This document shows positions 33,492-40,853 of a stretch of DNA of 40,853 nt, in pieces. Both the position numbers and the translations under genes were made by a program. Positions within the stretch are counted from its first letter, which is position 1. Every line of letters starts with the position of its first letter. The stretch comes from Didymodactylos carnosus (taxonomy: Eukaryota; Rotifera; Eurotatoria; Philodinida; Philodinidae). The DNA lies in contig CAJNOQ010000801.1 of NCBI GenBank assembly GCA_905250885.1, positions 1-40,853 on the forward strand, given 5' to 3'. The notes under the pieces are model-generated. The model worked only from the letters and a program-made list of their open reading frames with translations, did not search any database and was not told the origin of the DNA.

Positions 33492-34578
33492 GGCTTCATT
33501 TAAACTAATCCAGTTTTATAGAGCGCATCAAGGTAAGTAAGATTAAGAGTTAAGAAACTGTCTTTTCTGACTTCATAGCTGATGCAGAACCCAAGAAAAA
33601 TGACTTTTACTCTCCCAGCAAAATTATCGGATTCGGCGCGACTCTCAGTGCGAATTGATCAGCACCGGCATGAATTTTACACATATTCTCCGTTTTATCG
33701 ACAAACCGCTTAAGCTGATTATTATAGAGTGGGACATGAACTATATTCTCTACAACTTAGAAGGATGTTTCATGCAAGGTTCACGAGGTATTGAGCTTTT
33801 ACATCTCTCATTATGAGACCACCGTACAAAACTGTTACATCAGAAAAAAAGCACAACAGGCAGTTAGTTACCTAGGTCCGTGATTACGACCGACGTAATT
33901 TGACGTATACTACAGTATTTCATCATATTTTGACGTAAATTCGGCCTACCGTATTACGCCAGCCGTTACGACCGTCCTATTTCGTCGTATTTCAACATAA
34001 ACGATGTCGTTTACGATGGACGTAATACGTTGACCGGGTTTACGTCAAAACAGGATGAAATACTATAGTATACGGTCGTGAATCTTTGATCTGGGTACTA
34101 ATAATGGTGCCGCCACAGTAACGGCGGTCTCAGCTACCTTATGAACATTTGGAAAAGCAGCTTTTTTATGGTCGTAATCGAACCGAGAACGCAAGAAAAC
34201 CAATACGAAGTTGTTTTTATCAAAACCCAAATTTAAAATACTGAGATAAAACTCGAACATAATTCATTTTTAAAAGTTCAATATCTCGTGAGCCTTGCAT
34301 GAAATATCCTTCTAAGTTGTAGAGAATATAGTTCATGTCCCACTCTATAATAATCAGCTTAAGCGGTTTGTCGATAAAACGGAGAATATGTGTAAAATTC
34401 ATGCCGGTGCTGATCAATTCGCACTGAGAGTCGCGCCGAATCCCATAATTTTGCTGGGAGTAAAAGTCATTTTTCTTGGGTTCTGCATCAGCTATGAAGT
34501 CAGAAAAGACAGGTTCTTAACTCTTAATCTTACTTACCCTGATGTGCTCTTTAAAACTAGATTGGTTTAAATGATGCG
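33492..34578. mobile_element. Large nested palindrome, about 310-bp arms
   Basis: The arms 33492-33800 and 34272-34578 are reverse complements with few differences, for example CACATATTCTCCGTTTTATC against its complement at 34371-34390 and GTAAGTAAGATTAAGAGTTAAG against its complement near 34517-34538. The 470-bp centre contains a second, independent inverted repeat. Small open frames in each arm mirror each other and are not genes. Target duplication not identified. Confidence 0.75.
33871..34095. mobile_element. Inner foldback built from GACGTAA/TTACGTC words
   Basis: The left arm (about 33884-33950) and right arm (about 34035-34082) share TACGACCG, GTATACTA.AGTATTTCATC and TTTTGACGTAAA with their complements. 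CGTAAT, ACGAC and GACGTA words recur throughout. The left end begins CCTAGGTCCG and the right end finishes GATCTGGG. It lies in the loop of the larger palindrome, so it probably inserted there. Confidence 0.6.
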
Positions 34579-34930
34579 GAGAAAGTTGGTGTAATGATGG
34601 GACATTTCAGATGCATTTGTCCGGTAGCAAAATTCAAGTATTACTGCTAACTCGAGAAGAGCTAGAAGCTCGTAATGTTTCATTAAAGATGATACGAAAT
34701 CCTGAATTTTTTCTGAAAAGTTAATCTGATTCTGCTCTATGAGTCTAAATGTTGTGTTGACGACATGTGTCCCCAAGAATGTACGCTTTCAGATTAGCTG
34801 AAAATTGAGCAAATAGGTCAATTTCGATCTGTATCACAAAGATGAAGAAGGAAGTGCAACACATGACGTAATCGATAGTGAATTATAAACGTATAAAAGC
34901 AGAGAATTAACGTGGTGGAAGCGTAGTGAA
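34579..34930. promoter_or_regulatory. Upstream region of SNAPC5-like copy B with TATA box
   Basis: TATAAAAG at 34892-34899 stands 32 bp before the ATG at 34931, so transcription would start very close to the start codon. A short 5' leader follows and no splice acceptor is needed. The remainder is spacer without recognised features. Confidence 0.4.
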
Positions 34931-35332
34931 ATGGATTTTTTACATTCTATAAAATTTTATTCGGACAAAACTCCGAAAAATATTGTAACAAAGCAAGAAG
35001 CAGTTGATTGGGCAGAACGTTTACAAACAACACGTCGTTCAATTATCGATCAATTGAGTCGGTTAAAGATCGAAGAAATGTACCTGAGAAATTTATCAAT
35101 TAAACATGAAAATGATCAGACTGATGTTACAAAAGAGGATCAAAATCTAAGACTAAATCGATTAACAACCGATGTTCCTACAACAACAATAAAGAGGACA
35201 GTTGAAAAATATGAATATTCCGATGAAGATGATAAAAGCGAACGTTTAACTAAACGAGCTCGTCTCTTTGCTCATAATGAATTTGTTGAAGAAAAAATAA
35301 TTAATGAAACTCCGCTTGATCTTGATTTATAA
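34931..35332 (+). CDS. Small coiled-coil protein, SNAPC5-like (copy B)
   Basis: 133 aa in a single exon. The N-terminus MDFLHSIKFY is followed by a helical segment at about residues 28-60 with AERLQTTRRSIIDQL and SRLKIEEMYLRNL. This resembles the LNRLKVEELALQ stretch of SNAPC5 (SNAP19), a subunit of the complex that activates snRNA genes. The C-terminal half is acidic then basic (YSDEDDKSERLTKRARLF, a possible nuclear signal), ending NETPLDLDL. It is the apparent paralogue of the minus-strand gene at 31052-31369 and is transcribed away from it. The identification as SNAPC5 rests on a short coiled-coil match and could be wrong; the paralogy is better supported by shared ends and layout. Confidence 0.6.
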   Translation: MDFLHSIKFYSDKTPKNIVTKQEAVDWAERLQTTRRSIIDQLSRLKIEEMYLRNLSIKHENDQTDVTKEDQNLRLNRLTTDVPTTTIKRTVEKYEYSDEDDKSERLTKRARLFAHNEFVEEKIINETPLDLDL

Positions 35333-35881
35333 GGACAAAATGTTTTTTTTTATATCTGTTGCTTTGCTACTGTTGTAAATTTATGTAAAGAAATGAAGTT
35401 CTAAAACTACTATCAGATTAAATGAACAAGATTTCTTTCGATCCTTCCTCTTGGACTGATGGTTCACAACTTTCGAACGTTCGATATCTTGCATCTGTAC
35501 TGTCAAGTTGGAGTAGGGTTTAGTGCAGGCGAAACTGAATCACAATTTTTCAGAATGGAAAACCTTGACAAGATGTTTAATAAAGATGAAAGTATGGATA
35601 TCGTTTGCATAAAGGATCTGGAACAGATTTCTATGCAAACTCTGGTGTAGATAAATACATATTCATTCTTCTCAATATCTGAGCTCTTTTACTTCGGATT
35701 CTCAGAACAAATTGAATTATTTTGGCAATCGTTTTTTAGATTATACTAGAGGCAATTCGATTGTTACCTCTCATAATTTCTTACTTATCTGTAGTTTTCA
35801 TGTCTTGGTTGTGAAAACGGTTAATATCATTTATATAGATAACTTTTTTGTTCATCAAGTTTTTAACGAACTTGATTGATT
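35333..35881. other. Spacer between SNAPC5-like copy B and DNAJC5
   Basis: It holds the presumed 3' UTR of the preceding gene and the upstream region of DNAJC5. A 63-codon frame at 35459-35650 shows no known domain. A short hairpin TCAAGTTTTTAACGAACTTGA sits just before the DNAJC5 start. Confidence 0.3.
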
Positions 35882-36785
35882 ATGGCGGATGAGAGCTCTG
35901 ATGGAAGAGAACTGTAAGTTATCAAATTGTTTATGTAATGTTCTATTTAATATCCTACTTTTTAAGACCATCAACATCGACTTCAAATTATTACGATTTG
36001 TTAGGAATTTCAAAAACTGCAACAGAAGAAGAAATCAAACGTGCCTATCGAAAAACCGCTCTAAGACTTCATCCGGATAAGAATCCAGATCCGAATGCAG
36101 CTTCACAATTCCAAAATGTTGATAAAGCTTACAAAGGTATTTTGTCTTTAAATTTCTATTTACTTAAAGATAGTTGACTGTGATATTTGTCTTGTCAATT
36201 TAGTATTAAGCGATCCGAAGTTGCGTAGTACGTACGATCAGTTTGGAGCAAATGCAGCGGATATGATGAAGAAAATGAATGAAAATTATTCGGAAGTTTT
36301 AGAACGAATGCCAAAATGGAAAAAAAATTTGTTTATTGTATGTATTAATATGCCATCCTTTTTGTTAGAATTCTAATGTGATTTTACTTTTTCATTTTAG
36401 TTCTTGTGTATCTCAACTTGTTGTTGTTTTGGAGGTGGATGTTGCTGTCTATGTGGTTGTGGATGTTGTTGTAATTTTTGTTGTAATTACTGTTGTGGAA
36501 CACGTAAACCGGAAGAAACTCATCCAGCATTCAATGTGAGTAAAAATATTTTAATTTTTTTAAAAATTGATGCAGTTTTTGTTTTGTTTGTTCTGTTTAT
36601 GTGGTACAATTCAGTCATAGACATCATTATTTCTTTTTTACGTTTTCTAGGAAGAAGCTGATCATGCAAGGACACCCAATGAATCAGAACCTGTGATAAA
36701 ACAACCAGAAAATACTGTTATTACATTAGAAAATCCTGAACCACTTCGAACAAGGTATGAGGCAACGTTTACCACTCTACAATAA
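35882..36785 (+). CDS. DNAJC5: Cysteine-string protein, DnaJ subfamily C member 5
   Basis: Five exons (35882-35913, 35967-36136, 36204-36337, 36401-36535, 36651-36785) splice in phase to 201 aa; human DNAJC5 is 198. The protein is a vesicle-anchored co-chaperone that works with Hsc70 to maintain SNARE proteins at secretory vesicles. The J domain (residues 17-85) runs from [18 protein letters not shown] through the HPD motif in LHPDKNPDP, which stimulates Hsp70 ATPase, to [15 protein letters not shown] linker [18 protein letters not shown] leads to the string, with sixteen Cys in about 30 residues ([18 protein letters not shown]), the expected palmitoylation site. The string is richer in Gly than in vertebrates. 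The tail ([19 protein letters not shown]) is acidic. The last exon is read through to TAA; an alternative donor inside it is possible. It is convergent with the metalloprotease gene. Confidence 0.93.
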
Positions 36786-37498
36786 AAACTGACAACATCC
36801 GAAATATAATTGGAAACAATTTAATTAGAATTCTAATTCATTACCTCATTCCAAAACTGATTGATACACATTATTAAAAGAACATATTTTCACGAAATTT
36901 CTTCTAATTCTGTTTCTTATCTTATATATTTTTTTGTTTCTATCTCATTTATCAGAGAAAAATGCTTTTTATACACACGTAGCTCAGTATTTTATTTTAT
37001 TTATAATATGAAAAAATCCCCCAATATCCTGACTATATTTATTTGTTACTATGTTGTTTTTGTTTTATATTCTTGTTGTCAATCTAAAACTCACTATTTT
37101 GTTAGATTATTTTTGTCTCTTATATTTTTGAATTTCTAATAGGTTTTTTCTCCCTGTGATGGTGATACCGTAATGATTAAACTAAATACTAATTTGACCC
37201 TTATTTTACTCGTATGAAGCTGAATAAATACTCACTAGATGTCTGGAAGATAAAAAATAATTCTCTCATTACTCAACTAAATCACGAACATTGCGTCCGT
37301 TTTTTGAGAGAGAGAGAAAGATTTTTATTCATTCTATTAACCTACTATATTTTTTGTTTTTTTATTTCATTTATTCTGTTATACAGTAATAACGCGTTTA
37401 TTCGTCGATATATTTTTAATAAAAAGTTTCATCTGCTCAAATGTACATACTTGAAACTTTTTGTTTCAAATTATTAAAAAAAGAAATCTTTATTGTAC
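36786..37498. other. Convergent 3' flanks of DNAJC5 and the metalloproteinase
   Basis: AT-rich sequence with no gene. Hydrophobic frames at 36861-37139 and 37214-37477 are explained by T-rich composition. A GAGAGAGAGA run is at 37306-37316. Poly(A) signals for both genes could lie here but were not assigned. Confidence 0.35.
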
Positions 37499-39143
37499 CT
37501 AGTTTATCCAGTGATGATGTTTATGATGATGTTGACGATGATGCTGATGTCGATGTCGATCTGGACGTGTAACAGGTGTATCAGGCGTAGAACAAGCGAA
37601 CCAAGATGTTTCCATGGGTTTTGCATAAGTTTTCCATGTAACAAGCGATTCTGACCAAATAAAAACGAGACGATCTGCTGTAAAAAAATGATGCATATTT
37701 AGATACGTAAATGCTGATTTAACAGTGCCATAGAATCGGGGGAACTCCTCGGTCATTAAACGGGGTTCCGATTGTTCATATGTATTGTCTAAATCAAATA
37801 AATGAATTGTATGCGTTTTTACAATATACACCTGACTAAGATAATAGATTGCTCCTACAGCATCGTGTAAATAATCTGGTAGTTCCTGTTCGTTTTTAAA
37901 TTCAATTTGATTGTTTCGATCGACCGTATATCGATAAACGTGACTGCTAGAAAAAATGTATATTAAACGTGCTACCGACTTGTATACACTTCCTGAGACT
38001 TTATTTGGTAGTTTTTTGTATTTTGATCGGTAAGTACTTGGTATTGTTTCCCAACTTTCAGAATCAATTAAATAACGCCAAACCATACCGACTTTAAATG
38101 TGTGAAAAGTTTTATCGGGACTTAAATGACCAGCATCGAGAAACAAGCGACATCGTGTATGCATTTCACCATGGATAGACGTTTGTGACGATGTGGTACG
38201 TAGAGTTGGATATTTTGAAATTGTTGCTTGACTTACTCTTGTTGGTGATTTGGCAGTTACTGTATTGTCTGTTTTCTTCCCGTAGAGATCCTGTATTGCA
38301 TCTTGATCAGGAGACGGTAGTATTTTATCTCGTGCCATAGGTTGATATGCGGGATACATAATCGATTTTGTATTAAAAGTATGATCTAATCCAAGAGCAT
38401 GTCCAAGTTCGTGTACGGCAACGAGAAACAGATTTGTCTGCAGTGAATCAAAACTGAATAGAGATTAAGAAAAAAATTGAAATAGCTCAAAATAAGTACG
38501 CTGAGATAGATTATACAAAATACCTTTCCGTCCAAGTTTCATCAGAGTCAAAGTGAACCCGACCGTCTTCCGGTAAATAAGCGTGTGCCAAAGTACCACC
38601 CGATCCATCAAATGGATAAGGGTCATCGTGTCGATCTCGATTGAACTCTAACACAAAATCCGCTTCACAAGATGAACAAACTTTCTGAATATCTAATGGT
38701 ATATATTTTAACCATTCTCCAAAAGATTCTTCAATGATTTTTGTTGTTTTAGTTAAACTTAACTGTGTTGGTCCATTTCTTAACGCCCACGTTAACGTAT
38801 TCCGTGACCATTTGCTCGCTCGTGTTTTTAATTCATTAATGGGTTTGTTCTCAGTTAAATCTGGTAATCCGCATCTTGGTCTATTCATCATTTTTTTCGT
38901 TTGTTCGTCAAGTGTACCTGTTACCTTCAAACCCCATCGTTTCTGATAATTTTTTACCACCGATTTGAAATCAAGACTACATAGTGCTTTCGACGTTGTT
39001 GTTGCACACGGATTATAACCGAATTTATTCAGGTATTCTAATGCATCATCTGTTGTTTGAACCGATTTTGCTTTACTAATGCAATAAATATGTTTTGCAA
39101 GTAAAATGATAACTAAGAATTGTACAAAAACGAACTGCATCAT
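37499..39143 (-). CDS. Secreted matrix metalloproteinase with His-rich tail
   Basis: Two exons, 39143-38524 and 38453-37499, joined by a 69-bp intron, give 524 aa. A signal peptide ([21 protein letters not shown]) is followed by a peptidoglycan-binding-like prodomain ([17 protein letters not shown]) and the cysteine switch PRCGLPD, which keeps the zymogen inactive. The catalytic domain begins near [11 protein letters not shown] and contains [18 protein letters not shown]. The zinc site [12 protein letters not shown] is completed by exon 2, followed by the Met-turn SIMYP. A linker leads to a hemopexin-like region bounded by Cys near residues 360 and 495. MMPs cut extracellular matrix and other secreted proteins. 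No furin site or membrane anchor is seen. The unusual feature is the C-terminus: after the hemopexin region it ends in about 20 residues rich in His ([15 protein letters not shown]). Catalytic residues are intact. Confidence 0.93.
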
Positions 39144-40455
39144 TGTTGTTGAAAAAAATTGATGTACATTTTGATTAAAACCAAAAATCTATATTATTTC
39201 ACTATAAAAAGAAATTTAACTTCTTTTCATATAATATATAAAAACACACAAGTGTTATCTTCTGTGGAAACGGGATCAAATTTCAATGTGAGTTATGGCA
39301 ATTTAGCTTCTTACTAAATGATTCAGTTAAAACCATCGTGCAACATTTACGTCATCAAATGTTTTACCTAATGGCGTCGTGTGAAATTCATACTTTGAAT
39401 GCTCTCTAGTGCAAAATAGCCGATGTTGTTTAAATATATAACAGAAACTTCGGCTTCTAGGTCTTGTGTGAACATAGTGTAAATAAAAAAAAATGCTTTC
39501 TTGAACATCATATTGCTGTCACATCGGGAACTGTCACATAATTCATGATTTTGTATTTTTTCCGGTTTTATTAAAATAAAATTGTTACTTGTTTGAAATG
39601 CAGTAGGCACTCTGGGCACTTTTTTTAAATGTCCACTATAAAATGAGAGGCTTTACTCGGTTGTAAGATCGAGGATGATTTTGATCATATGGTGTTTTCT
39701 GCACAAATTAAACCTGATGCGCTTGTCTGATTGGCTTAGTGATACATTATATTGTATTGAATTCATTTTTATTAATATTACTCTTAAAGTCATGCATAAT
39801 GATGGTGATTTAGATATTTAAGTGCATCTGGGAAGTGTTTCGTAATGGGTCATCGATTAAAAGATTTTTGATTTCTGTTTCTAAGCAAATTTACAATTTT
39901 CGATAAAAACTAATATCGCTCAGAAAGTATCTTTCCCCACCTGAAACAAAAAGACTGACTTTTGACTCATCAGAACAGGTCCTCATAATTTGAAAGGAGG
40001 CCTCCTTTGAAATTTTTCGTATATTCACGGGTTTGAATGTACTCTACATTCGAGAGTAACAATGGCATCGACTTAGCCCTTAAAAACTGCTTATTATATG
40101 AGTTTTGCCACTTCGAATTTTACTTCTTCCGACAGCCTCATTCAATTTGTTATATTATCAATTTCGTCTCTATGTCTGAAAGTAAATCACAGCTCTTATA
40201 TATCATTCGATAGAGAATTTTATGGGCTACAAAATGGTATATAAAGCATTGGGAAAAAAATGTAACTGGGTATTCGAACATTAGAAATACCATTCGCTAG
40301 CTCAACAAATCCATAGGTCAACATCGTTCAGGCGCGGCAGGAATTTCACGGAGACACCCAGATTCAGTGATCTTTAGATTAGGAACCTTCAAAATAGATG
40401 GAAACATAGGTTCTTGATCACGCTGAATCTCGTGGCAATGGTAGTTTTCGGAACA
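39144..40455. other. Upstream region of the metalloproteinase, no other gene seen
   Basis: AT-rich spacer. No coding frame with a recognisable domain was found on either strand; the 83-codon minus frame at 39368-39619 has no family features. Confidence 0.3.
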
Positions 40456-40853
40456 AAATTCGAAAACCTCGTGAAGTATTAGATCAAATATCCCACTTTT
40501 ACCTATTTTTGAGTAAAATTAAAAACTTCATAACTCAGTCAGAATTGATCCAAATTATTTCAGAAGATCATACTCTGTTTTATCTGCGCTATACTACAGA
40601 GTCTAATAAACATTTTAAAAACCACAGAGAATACTTTGGTTTTCGAAAAGGTTTTCTAGAAACCTCCGAAAGTAAGAGACTACTTTTTATTGATCTTAAG
40701 CACAAGATGAGGTTGAGCAGATAGAATGAAGTATAGCTTGATCTTCTGAAATAATTTGGATCAATTCTGACTGAGTTATGAAGTTTTTAATTTTACTCAA
40801 AAATAGGTAAAAGTGGGATATTTGATCTAATACTTCACGAGGTTTTCGAATTT
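40456..40853. repeat. Perfect inverted repeat running to the window edge
   Basis: The arms 40456-40570 and 40739-40853 are identical reverse complements over 115 bp as read, with a 168-bp loop. The match is still perfect at the last base of the window, so the right arm may extend further. No coding content is recognised; the open frame at 40509-40724 lies across arm and loop. Confidence 0.8.

Noticed and set aside
36861..37477. Hydrophobic open frames between DNAJC5 and the metalloproteinase
   Set aside because: Phe/Ile/Tyr-rich runs follow from T-rich DNA; no splice structure or domain supports a gene.
1..40853. CRISPR arrays, bacterial operons, toxin or defence systems
   Set aside because: No regularly spaced repeats, ribosome binding sites or prokaryotic genes were seen; all genes are intron-bearing or animal-type.

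Overview
The window is nuclear DNA of a small metazoan, most likely a bdelloid rotifer. The DNA is AT-rich. Six conserved animal genes can be assembled from exons joined by GT-AG introns that are mostly 50-80 bp long. Five start codons lie 8-47 nt behind a splice-acceptor-like sequence, as expected where mRNAs receive a trans-spliced leader. The taxon is an inference; the animal gene models are seen directly.

Layout. 1-3700 is transposon debris: a reverse-transcriptase scrap and a 1042-bp TIR element with a target duplication. 3740-4790 (-) is a two-exon secreted GDSL esterase. 5316-6400 is a dead non-LTR reverse transcriptase split by a near-perfect 603-bp palindrome. 6550-8930 is repeats and a transposase relic. 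8939-10430 (-) is a broken A20/OTUD7-type OTU deubiquitinase gene, cut by a 199-bp hAT-like MITE. 12105-13208 (+) is QDPR in seven exons. 14286-23398 (+) is ZER1 in fourteen exons, with a dead jockey-like LINE in its largest intron. 26484-30647 (-) is TBL3/UTP13 in seventeen exons. 31052-31369 (-) and 34931-35332 (+) are two divergent paralogous small coiled-coil proteins resembling SNAPC5, separated by 3.5 kb of foldback DNA. 35882-36785 (+) is a cysteine-string protein (DNAJC5). 37499-39143 (-) is a secreted matrix metalloproteinase. The window ends inside another long inverted repeat.

The host genes are unrelated housekeeping or secretory genes (ubiquitin ligase receptor, SSU processome, pterin recycling, synaptic co-chaperone, extracellular protease). 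They do not form a pathway or operon.

The unusual content is the spacer DNA. It holds at least nine inverted-repeat elements, two with clear target duplications. Several unrelated families are built from many copies of a short palindromic word (CTTAAG, TCTTATAAGA, AAGTACTT, AAAGTAAA, GACGTAA), and some share a CTAG start. No defence, toxin or CRISPR-like system was seen.
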